Positions 1 through 5,581 of a stretch of DNA of 13,885 bases are shown piece by piece (within the stretch, counting starts at the first letter, position 1; each line of letters opens with the position of its first letter). Both the position numbers and the translations under genes were made by a program. The notes beneath the pieces are model-generated. The model ran no database searches. It was not told the origin of the DNA and saw only the letters and a list, made by a program, of their open reading frames with translations. This stretch comes from Candidatus Latescibacterota bacterium (lineage in GTDB: Bacteria; JAAXHH01), in contig JAJECR010000025.1 in the NCBI GenBank assembly GCA_022821935.1, forward strand, positions 1 through 13,885, written 5' to 3'.

Positions 1-585
1 GCCCTGGCGGGCACGGAGTTCCATGAGCTGACCCAGAAGCACCAGTGTCACGATCACCGCCGCCGCTTCGAAATAGACCCCGACATGACCCCCGGCGTCC
101 CGAAAGCCGTCGGGGAAGATGCCGGGCGCCAGCACGGCGGCCATGCTGTAAAGCCAGGCGGCCATCACGCCCATCGCGATCAGCGAGAACATGTTGAGGT
201 TCATCGTGCGGAACGAGGTCCAGCCGCGCGCCAGGAACGGCAGTCCGCACCACAGCACGACCGGCGTACAAAGGACCAGTTCGATCCAGAGCGCCCCGCG
301 TTCGCCGAACGCCTCGCGCACTCCTCCCAGGCCGAGAAGCGGCCCCATCGAGAGGACCAGGAGCGGGATCGTCAACGCCGCGCCGACCCGGAACCGTCGG
401 GTGAAATCCACTAGCTCCGGGTTCGGACCCTCCTCAGACATCGCAGCGGATTCAAGCTCCAGACCCATGCCGCATATCGGGCAGGAGCCTGGATGCGTCT
501 GGCGCACGCGCGGATGCATCGGGCAGGTATAGACCGCGCCCGTATGCCCGGCCGGAACCGACTCATACTGTCCATCCGCGTCCAT
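1..585 (-). CDS. P1B-type heavy-metal (copper/silver-like) translocating ATPase, N-terminal part
   Basis: This is the first 195 codons of a membrane P-type ATPase; the rest lies beyond the left edge. From the ATG at 585 the protein opens with a heavy-metal-binding module, YTCPMHP at residues 19-25 and PGSCPICGM at 32-40, as found at the N-terminus of CopA/SilP-like exporters. Four hydrophobic helices follow (about 66-86, 98-118, 130-152 and 170-188), matching the first four helices before the actuator domain. The NLNMFSLIAMG stretch at 129-139 is typical of the family. The CPC metal site, DKTGT phosphorylation site and nucleotide domain are outside the window, so the metal is not proven; the CPMHP-type domain favours Cu or Ag. 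The start is uncertain: there is no strong Shine-Dalgarno at 585, and a GTG at 672 is in frame. Upstream lies a second metal-binding module in another frame, so the gene may be frameshifted. It follows the NHL gene on the same strand. Confidence 0.85.
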   Translation of the reverse strand, partial: MDADGQYESVPAGHTGAVYTCPMHPRVRQTHPGSCPICGMGLELESAAMSEEGPNPELVDFTRRFRVGAALTIPLLVLSMGPLLGLGGVREAFGERGALWIELVLCTPVVLWCGLPFLARGWTSFRTMNLNMFSLIAMGVMAAWLYSMAAVLAPGIFPDGFRDAGGHVGVYFEAAAVIVTLVLLGQLMELRARQG

Positions 586-626
586 ATCGCAACTTTCGAG
601 GTTAGCGTGGTCGTGGTGGCTGGATC

Positions 627-734
627 GCCACCCAACCGGTCCTGTTCCGCGGGGGCCAGACGCATGCCGCACTCCGGACAGCTGCCCGGCGGGATTTTAA
701 CGTACACCGGGGTGTCTTGGACAGCTATGGATTA
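627..734 (-). pseudogene. Out-of-frame second heavy-metal-binding module upstream of the ATPase
   Basis: Read on the minus strand from the TAA at 734-732, this frame gives ...TPVYVKIPPGSCPECGMRLAPAEQ. That is a close copy of the CPxCGM half of the module in the downstream ATPase, without its CPMHP half. The frame then runs into non-family sequence. The ATPase frame, +1 relative to it, reads SHHDHANLES at about 606-635, a His-rich linker of the kind usually found between such modules. The simplest reading is that a two-module N-terminus has been broken by a frameshift between about 627 and 655 and by loss of its upstream half. A GTG at 707 could start a short frame, but it has no visible ribosome-binding site. 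An assembly error would look the same. Confidence 0.5.
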
Positions 735-821
735 TGTTCATTGAAATTGACGTGGATAATGGGCGCACCTGTGAACGGCGTGCCTCCAATTCCGACCGGA
801 AGCGTCTCCAACCGGGCGCGT

Positions 822-1862
822 CTACTCCCCGGTAATCACATACTTCCTCAACATGCGGGGTCCGACCTCCGCACCGTACACGTTGCCCATGGCATCCACG
901 GCAACGCCTTCCGCGCCGGTCGTCCCGGCGTTATCGGCGTCCACCACGGGATCGGGGATGAAGGCCGACACGAAGCCGCCGTCCCGGATGCTGCCGACTC
1001 GGATGCCCCGTTTCCAGCCCGGGTTGGCTCCCCAGGTCGCGTTCGACTCTGAGTCTGCGCTGTACAGCATGTCGTCCGCAGTGATGAAGAGGCCGCTCGG
1101 GCGCCCGAACTGGGTCCATGTGGCGATGTATTCGCCCTCCTGGTCGAAGATCTGGAGCCGGGCGTTGCCCCGGTCGCCCACGTACAGCCGGCCCTGAGAG
1201 TCCATGGCCAATGCGTGGGGATCGCGGAATTCGCCGGAGGCCTGTCCCGTCTTGCCCCAGGCCTTGATGAACGATCCGTTCGGCGCCAGCTTGACGATGC
1301 GGTTGTTTCCTCGGGACCCGTGGCCGTCCGCCACGAAAATGCTGCCGTCAGGCGCCACCAGGACGTCGGAGGGCTGGTTGAAGATACCGTCCCCTTCGCC
1401 CGCGACTCCGGCAATGCCCAGGCTCATCAGCAACTCCCCATCCTCGCTGAACTTGTGTACCTGGTGTCCGATACCGATACCGCCCCGGGCGTCCGTCACC
1501 CAGACGTTGTTCTCCGAGTCCACGAAGATGCCGTGGGGCCAGACGAACATGCCCGCGCCGAAGCTTTTCAGCAGATTGCCGTCGCTGTCGAAGAGCAGAA
1601 TCGGCGGCACCTCTTCTCTGCCGACGCAGGAGTTCTGGCCGCATCTTTCCGCCACCCAGATGTTCCCGCTGCCGTCCTGGGCCGGGAAGACCGCGCTCGT
1701 GGAACCCCAGGTCCTGTCACCGCCCAGCTTGCCCCAGATGCCTTCTACCTCGGTGTACGGATTCGGCGCGTGGTTCTGGGCCAGCGCCTGGCCCTGGAAC
1801 TGCGTGATCAGCGCGACGGCAGCCCCATAGACGATCCAACGGAACCGTGTCAAATGTGTCAT
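822..1862 (-). CDS. Secreted NHL-repeat six-bladed beta-propeller protein
   Basis: A 346-residue exported protein. Residues 1-28 form a signal peptide with basic HLTRFR, a hydrophobic core and an AxA-type site ending QALA. The rest is a chain of NHL-type blades with recurring patterns such as PHGIFVDSENNVWVTD, PSDVLVAPDGSIFVAD, PHALAMDSQGRLYVGD and a last blade EGVAVDAMGNVYGAE. The RIVKLAPNGSFIKAWG and FRDPHALAMD segments resemble bacterial homologues of the peptidyl-alpha-hydroxyglycine amidating-lyase (PAL) propeller, but that fold similarity does not establish lyase activity. A CGQNSC pair near residues 74-79 could form a disulfide. The ATG at 1862 is well supported by an AGGAGG seven bases upstream. 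A promoter candidate lies about 95 nt upstream. The gene is followed after 236 nt by the ATPase on the same strand. The likely role is an extracytoplasmic binding or enzymatic scaffold; no substrate can be named. Confidence 0.85.
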   Translation of the reverse strand: MTHLTRFRWIVYGAAVALITQFQGQALAQNHAPNPYTEVEGIWGKLGGDRTWGSTSAVFPAQDGSGNIWVAERCGQNSCVGREEVPPILLFDSDGNLLKSFGAGMFVWPHGIFVDSENNVWVTDARGGIGIGHQVHKFSEDGELLMSLGIAGVAGEGDGIFNQPSDVLVAPDGSIFVADGHGSRGNNRIVKLAPNGSFIKAWGKTGQASGEFRDPHALAMDSQGRLYVGDRGNARLQIFDQEGEYIATWTQFGRPSGLFITADDMLYSADSESNATWGANPGWKRGIRVGSIRDGGFVSAFIPDPVVDADNAGTTGAEGVAVDAMGNVYGAEVGPRMLRKYVITGE

Positions 1863-1956
1863 GAGTATCCTCCTCGTTTTGCTTTATAGTAGAACAAGGT
1901 ATCGACCCTGAGCAGGCAGAACCGGAAAACAATCGGGGATGTGTCGTTTACCGTTT

Positions 1957-1984
1957 ATAATACGATACAGGCGCCATTTGGCAA
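1957..1984 (-). promoter_or_regulatory. Sigma70-like promoter candidate for the NHL gene
   Basis: On the minus strand TTGCCA (1984-1979) and TATTAT (1962-1957) are separated by 16 bp. They are close to the TTGACA/TATAAT consensus and sit in an AT-rich patch inside GC-rich sequence. Transcription would start near 1950, giving an untranslated leader of about 88 nt before the AGGAGG of the NHL gene. A GCCA-TT-TGGC inverted repeat overlaps the -35 region at about 1974-1983. This is a sequence-only prediction. Confidence 0.4.
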
Positions 1985-2005
1985 TGGAATTTTGACATGA
2001 AAGAG

Positions 2006-2093
2006 GGTTGATCGGGCGCCGTCTCAAGGTTGATCAGCCGCCGTCTTAAGGTTATCCAGACGCCATATGGGGGTTGTCTGGAACCGTGGCGGG
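2006..2093 (+). repeat. Degenerate 22-nt tandem repeat upstream of anmK
   Basis: Four consecutive 22-nt units begin at 2006, 2028, 2050 and 2072, each with GGTT. Units 1 and 2 share 19 of 22 bases (GGTTGATC then G/A, a CGCCGTCT core and AA). Unit 3 keeps GGTT, CAG and CGCC, and unit 4 is recognisable only by GGTT and phase. The array lies between the NHL promoter and the -35 box proposed for anmK. No gene spans it on either strand. It may be an untranslated slippage product or a protein-binding array; nothing in the sequence decides. Confidence 0.6.
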
Positions 2094-2108
2094 CCTGAGC
2101 CAACCGGC

Positions 2109-2137
2109 TTGACATCTGGCGGGTGGCGGAGCATATT
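2109..2137 (+). promoter_or_regulatory. Sigma70-like promoter candidate for the anmK cluster
   Basis: A perfect TTGACA at 2109-2114 is followed, after 17 bp, by CATATT at 2132-2137 (4 of 6 matches to TATAAT). Transcription would begin near 2144. That is downstream of the GTG at 2123 which would give the longest anmK frame, and upstream of the GTG at 2198. This spacing is one reason to prefer the shorter start. The promoter would serve anmK and probably the SpoIID-like and lptE genes behind it. Confidence 0.4.
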
Positions 2138-2197
2138 TCAGCAGCGAATTCGACGACCGCAGCAGCCGCGCGAGGCGATCCCAAAGGCCATTCTATT

Positions 2198-3385
2198 GTG
2201 TTATCAGGATTCCAGACCGCCCACGACCGCCGGATTATCGGGCTGATGTCGGGAACGTCCGCCGATGGGATCGACGCGGCCCTGATACACTTGCGCGAAA
2301 GGGACGATGGACTTTTCCCGGAGTTGCTCGGTTTCGACACGATAGACTTTCCGCCCGGCCTGCGCGATCGGGTGATGGAGGTTTCCGATCCGGAGACCGG
2401 CAGGATCGACGAACTCAGCCGCCTGCATTTCGAACTGGGCGAGCTCTTTGCCCGTGCGGCGGCCATCGTGACGGAGTCCGCCGGACTGTCCATGGCGGAG
2501 GTCGATCTGATCGGGTCCCATGGTCAGACCGTCCACCATAGCCCCGAACGGGCAGCGCGGTTCGGCGTACAGACGGGAGCGACGCTGCAGATCGGCGATC
2601 CTTCGGTGATCGCGCAACGTACCGGCGTGGTGACCGTCGGTGACTTCCGCGCCGCGGACGTGGCCCGGGGCGGCCAGGGCGCTCCGCTTGTGCCCTATGT
2701 TGACTACCTGCTCTTCAAACACCCTGCGAAGTCTCGTGGACTCCTGAACCTGGGAGGTATCGCGAACCTCACGGTGCTGCCCGCGGACCCGAAACCCGAA
2801 GAGGTCATGGCCTTCGATACGGGGCCGGCCAACATGCTGATCGACGCCGTTGCCTGGATGGAAACCGGACAGGCCATGGACCGGGACGGTGCGGGCGCCC
2901 GGCGTGGAACGCCATCCGAAGAACTCGTGGACAGCATCCTGGCCATGCCCTATTTCCAACGAACGCCGCCCAAGTCCACGGGAAGGGAGTTGTTCGGCGG
3001 CCCCTGTGTAGAGTCCCTGGTCCGCGCGGGACGGGAGGCCGGGCTCAAGGCCGAAGACCTGCTTGCGACGGTCACGGAAATCACCGTTCGTTCCATAGAG
3101 GACGCATGCCGCCGGTTCGTCGAACCCGTGGTCACGCGCCTTGACGAAATGATCGTGAGCGGAGGCGGCGCAAAAAACGGATTCCTGCTCGAACGGCTCG
3201 CCGGGGTCCTGTCTCCCGTCGAGGTGACGACGTCGGATGATCATGGTCTTTCGTCGGACGCCAAGGAAGCCGTGGCCTTCGCGATTCTCGCCGACCGGAC
3301 CGTCCGGGCCCGGCCGGGCAGTCTGCCGGGGGCAACGGGAGCGGACCGGCCGGCGGTGCTGGGGAAGATATGCCTGCCCGGTTGA
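2198..3385 (+). CDS. anmK: Anhydro-N-acetylmuramic acid kinase
   Basis: AnmK opens the 1,6-anhydro ring of anhydro-MurNAc and phosphorylates it with ATP, giving MurNAc-6-phosphate, a cytoplasmic step of peptidoglycan recycling. The family signature RIIGLMSGTSADGIDAAL is near the N-terminus. VGDFRAADVARGGQGAPLVP carries the Asp and the Gly-rich loop of the active site. LLNLGGIANLT, FDTGPANMLID and SGGGAKN are the ATPase-fold motifs of the sugar kinase/Hsp70 superfamily. From the GTG at 2198 the protein has 395 residues, near the usual length of about 370. A GTG at 2123 would add 25 Ala/Ser-rich residues absent from the family and would lie upstream of the predicted transcription start. AAAGG at 2183-2187 is a weak ribosome-binding site for 2198. 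The next gene encodes a SpoIID-like lytic transglycosylase homologue, an enzyme class that makes anhydro-MurNAc ends. No murQ or nagZ is in the window. Confidence 0.93.
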   Translation: MLSGFQTAHDRRIIGLMSGTSADGIDAALIHLRERDDGLFPELLGFDTIDFPPGLRDRVMEVSDPETGRIDELSRLHFELGELFARAAAIVTESAGLSMAEVDLIGSHGQTVHHSPERAARFGVQTGATLQIGDPSVIAQRTGVVTVGDFRAADVARGGQGAPLVPYVDYLLFKHPAKSRGLLNLGGIANLTVLPADPKPEEVMAFDTGPANMLIDAVAWMETGQAMDRDGAGARRGTPSEELVDSILAMPYFQRTPPKSTGRELFGGPCVESLVRAGREAGLKAEDLLATVTEITVRSIEDACRRFVEPVVTRLDEMIVSGGGAKNGFLLERLAGVLSPVEVTTSDDHGLSSDAKEAVAFAILADRTVRARPGSLPGATGADRPAVLGKICLPG

Positions 3386-3389
3386 TGAA

Positions 3390-3473
3390 GAATGGAACGG
3401 ACATCCTGCAGATCGGTGCGGACTACCCGCGGACTGGAGCGGACAACCTGCAGACTGGAGCGGACAACCTACT
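3390..3473 (+). repeat. 21-nt tandem repeat between anmK and the SpoIID-like gene
   Basis: Four units of 21 nt begin at 3390, 3411, 3432 and 3453, with consensus GA-TGGA-CGGACAACCTGCA. Units 3 and 4 are identical over the first 18 bases; units 1 and 2 are diverged. Because 21 is a multiple of three, an ATG at 3392, six bases after the anmK stop, would read the array as heptads of the form xERTTCR in frame with the downstream gene. I treat the array as spacer. With that start the lipobox cysteine would be residue 73, too far in for a normal signal peptide. Confidence 0.7.
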
Positions 3474-3475
3474 TG

Positions 3476-4855
3476 ATGCACGCGCGCGCGACAGATAACG
3501 TGGTAGACAGGGGAAACATCGAAGCCCGAATCCCCGGTGTCCAGGTACGGATCCGCGGATGGTGCGCATGGCTCCCGGTCCTTGTCCTGTTCCTGGTGAT
3601 GTCCGGATGTGCCGGCAGACCGCTTCCGCCTACGTCTTCCGGGCGGCCTGACCCGTCTACGCCTTCCGGCCGACCCGACCCGGCCACGCCTTCAGAGGCA
3701 TTTAAGCCCGGCCAACTCCCTGCGATCCGGGTCGGATTGCTCGTAAACAGGGATTCGGTAAGCCTGACCGGAACAGGCGGCGTTAGAGTCGTGGACCAGT
3801 CCAGCGGAGAAGTGATCGGAACGTCATCTCCCGGACAGACTTGGAAAATGCAGGCGAAAGGCGCGTGGATCGACGTGTCCGCCCCGGGCGGCGGCGCCCA
3901 GGGACTGTATACCGGTCCGATCCTGGCGAGCCCGACCGCACGGGAAGGACGCATCAAGGTCTCGGATCGCGAGTACCGCGGATCGATGGAGGTTTCGAAC
4001 AAGAACGGAAAGCTGACGGTCGTGAACATTCTTGACGTGGAGAATTACCTGCGCGGAGTCGTCCCTCCCGAAATCGGCAAGCTGAAGGAAGACGGCATCG
4101 AGGCGTTGAAGGCTCAGGCCATAGCGGCCCGGACCTACACCGTGACAAACCTGGGTAGACGCAAAGACCTGGGGTTTGATCTGTACGGAACCGTCGCCGA
4201 CCAGGTATACCGCGGCTACAGCGCGGAATGGCCCGTAGCCGATCGGGCGATCGCGGAAACCCGGGGAGTGATCGCTACCTACGAAGGCAAACCGATCGCC
4301 GCGCAATACTCCTCGACCTGCGCAGGCGAGACTGAGTCCATCGTGGACGCCTGGGGAGGCGAGCCCGTACCGTACCTGCGCTCCGTGCGGGACCGGGAAC
4401 GCGGGACCGGTGACTTCTGCAGCCATTCGCCGGTCTATACATGGCGCGTGGAATGGAACAAGAAAACACTGGAGAACATCCTGGCCACAAGGTTGCCCGG
4501 CCTGGACCCGCGCAAGCGTGGTGAGTTTTCCCTACGCGATATCGACATTAAAGAACGGTCCCCTACCGGGCGCGTCCAGTTGCTCGAGATCAAATCGAAC
4601 CACGGCACGACGACACTACGCGGCGACAGGATACGTTCCGCCCTGCGGCGGCCGGTCCAGGGCCAGCCGATGCTCCGCAGCACGAAGTTCGACCTGAAGT
4701 TCCGGCAAAACACCGTCGTTGCGGAAGGCGGCGGATACGGCCATGGAATCGGCATGTGCCAGATGGGCGCCATCGGGATGGCCAGGCAGGGGTACAAGCA
4801 CGACAGGATCCTGAAGCACTACTACCGCGGCATCGAGCTGAAACGTATGTACTGA
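3476..4855 (+). CDS. SpoIID/LytB-family lipoprotein, probable peptidoglycan lytic transglycosylase
   Basis: A 459-residue envelope protein. A basic region leads into a hydrophobic stretch WLPVLVLFLVM and a lipobox-like MSGC with Cys45, so it is probably lipid-anchored in the periplasm. Three nine-residue repeats (GRPxPxTPS) form a linker at residues 47-73. The SpoIID domain follows. VVPPE at about 195-199 supplies Glu199, the position of the catalytic glutamate of Bacillus SpoIID (VVPxE). ALKAQAIAARTY and QYSSTCAGETES are family blocks. GGGYGHGIGMCQMGA near 418-432 is the C-terminal signature. SpoIID cleaves glycan strands lacking stem peptides and leaves anhydro-MurNAc ends. In diderms such proteins are often linked to cell division or envelope remodelling. 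The start is uncertain: ATG 3476 has no good ribosome-binding site, GTG 3500 would shorten the leader, and ATG 3392 would include the 21-nt repeats. It lies between anmK and lptE on the same strand. Confidence 0.88.
   Translation: MHARATDNVVDRGNIEARIPGVQVRIRGWCAWLPVLVLFLVMSGCAGRPLPPTSSGRPDPSTPSGRPDPATPSEAFKPGQLPAIRVGLLVNRDSVSLTGTGGVRVVDQSSGEVIGTSSPGQTWKMQAKGAWIDVSAPGGGAQGLYTGPILASPTAREGRIKVSDREYRGSMEVSNKNGKLTVVNILDVENYLRGVVPPEIGKLKEDGIEALKAQAIAARTYTVTNLGRRKDLGFDLYGTVADQVYRGYSAEWPVADRAIAETRGVIATYEGKPIAAQYSSTCAGETESIVDAWGGEPVPYLRSVRDRERGTGDFCSHSPVYTWRVEWNKKTLENILATRLPGLDPRKRGEFSLRDIDIKERSPTGRVQLLEIKSNHGTTTLRGDRIRSALRRPVQGQPMLRSTKFDLKFRQNTVVAEGGGYGHGIGMCQMGAIGMARQGYKHDRILKHYYRGIELKRMY
3614..3694 (+). 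repeat. 27-nt in-frame coding repeat in the lipoprotein linker
   Basis: Three 27-nt units beginning at 3614, 3641 and 3668 encode GRPLPPTSS, GRPDPSTPS and GRPDPATPS directly after the lipidated cysteine. This Pro/Ser/Thr-rich tether would hold the catalytic domain away from the membrane. The repeats differ mainly at third codon positions, which suggests the amino-acid pattern is kept by selection. Confidence 0.75.
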
Positions 4856-4857
4856 GG

Positions 4858-4941
4858 ATGCGCCACGCCCGAGGACTAAAGCACATACAGTGAACGAGAC
4901 GCATTCGAGGACTAACGCACATACAGTGTATGCGCCGCGCC
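4858..4941 (+). repeat. 36-nt tandem repeat between the SpoIID-like gene and lptE
   Basis: The 23-nt core CGAGGACTAA-GCACATACAGTG occurs at 4870-4892 and again at 4906-4928, with a single mismatch and a 36-nt period. The flank ATGCGCC-CGCC occurs at 4858-4869 and 4930-4941, and its middle copy is diverged. The total is about 2.3 copies starting three bases after the SpoIID stop codon. No open reading frame, hairpin or promoter explains it. Confidence 0.75.
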
Positions 4942-4973
4942 AGAGACCGAATCACAGCATTCAGGAGAACGGC

Positions 4974-5492
4974 ATGATGAGACCACGGCATAGTTCCGGC
5001 GTCTTTCCGATCGCGTTTCTTTGCGTCTTCATGGCGACGATGGGTTGCTACTACTCCACTTCACAGGGATCGCGTGCCGGGGACATTCGAAACATCGTAA
5101 TTCCGCTCTTCGAAAACGCCACGGTGGAAGCAGAGATCCACGAGACCCTGACGGATACCGTCATCGAGCAGTTTCTCACCAATGGCGAGTACCGGATCGT
5201 GGGGATACGGCAGGCGGACGCGGCGATCATCGGCGTGATCACCGACGTACAGGAAGAATCCGTGGCGTTCTCCGAGGGCACGACAGCCCGGGAAGTCCGC
5301 CTGTGGATCGTGGTGGACGTGCGTTTTGAAACCGTGGACAAGAAGGAAGTGATCTGGGAAGAAAGGCAGCTGCGGACCTTCGGCGACTACGCGATAGATA
5401 CGGGTACGGAAACCGACCGGGAGCCGGCCATCGAATCCGCAATCGACAAAATGGCCGAGGAGATCCTGAACCAGTCCATATCGGGATGGTAA
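4974..5492 (+). CDS. lptE: LptE-type LPS-assembly lipoprotein
   Basis: A 172-residue protein beginning at ATG 4974, preceded by AGGAG with a six-base gap; a second ATG follows directly. The leader MRPRHSSGVFPIAFLCVFMATMG ends at Cys25 in an ATMGC lipobox-like site, unusual in having Thr at -3. The mature part starts YYSTSQGS and continues with IRNIVIPLFENATVEAEIHETLTDTVIEQFLTNGEYRIV. This matches the conserved N-terminal block of the LptE family (fold: alpha/beta plug inside the LptD barrel). LptE helps LptD place lipopolysaccharide in the outer leaflet, so its presence implies an outer membrane with LPS-like lipid. No lptD is nearby. It is the last gene of the plus-strand cluster. Family assignment rests on pattern recognition in a weakly conserved family, so other small periplasmic lipoproteins remain possible. 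Confidence 0.75.
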   Translation: MMRPRHSSGVFPIAFLCVFMATMGCYYSTSQGSRAGDIRNIVIPLFENATVEAEIHETLTDTVIEQFLTNGEYRIVGIRQADAAIIGVITDVQEESVAFSEGTTAREVRLWIVVDVRFETVDKKEVIWEERQLRTFGDYAIDTGTETDREPAIESAIDKMAEEILNQSISGW

Positions 5493-5506
5493 CGCCCCTC
5501 AGCAAG

Positions 5507-5554
5507 CCCGCATGATCCCGTGGCATCTCAACAAGCGGTTCGTTGCGGGTTTTT
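5507..5554 (+). terminator. Possible intrinsic terminator after lptE
   Basis: CCCGCA at 5507-5512 can pair with TGCGGG at 5544-5549, followed directly by a run of five or six T. The loop of about 31 nt is long, so the hairpin is weak. A second small hairpin, CGCC-TCAA-GGCG, follows at 5556-5567. The spot, between two convergent genes, is where a terminator is expected. An imperfect CTCA-CAAGC direct repeat (5498 and 5527) also lies here. Confidence 0.3.
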
Positions 5555-5581
5555 CGCCTCAAGGCGCGCTACATGTAACAA

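Noticed and set aside
2123..2197. Longer anmK start at the GTG at 2123
   Set aside because: The added residues are not family-like, there is no ribosome-binding site, and a good promoter candidate would start transcription downstream of it.
2204..3481. Long minus-strand open frame opposite anmK
   Set aside because: It lacks any family motif, is Arg/Gly/His-rich as antisense of GC-rich coding DNA, and lies opposite a gene with unmistakable AnmK signatures.
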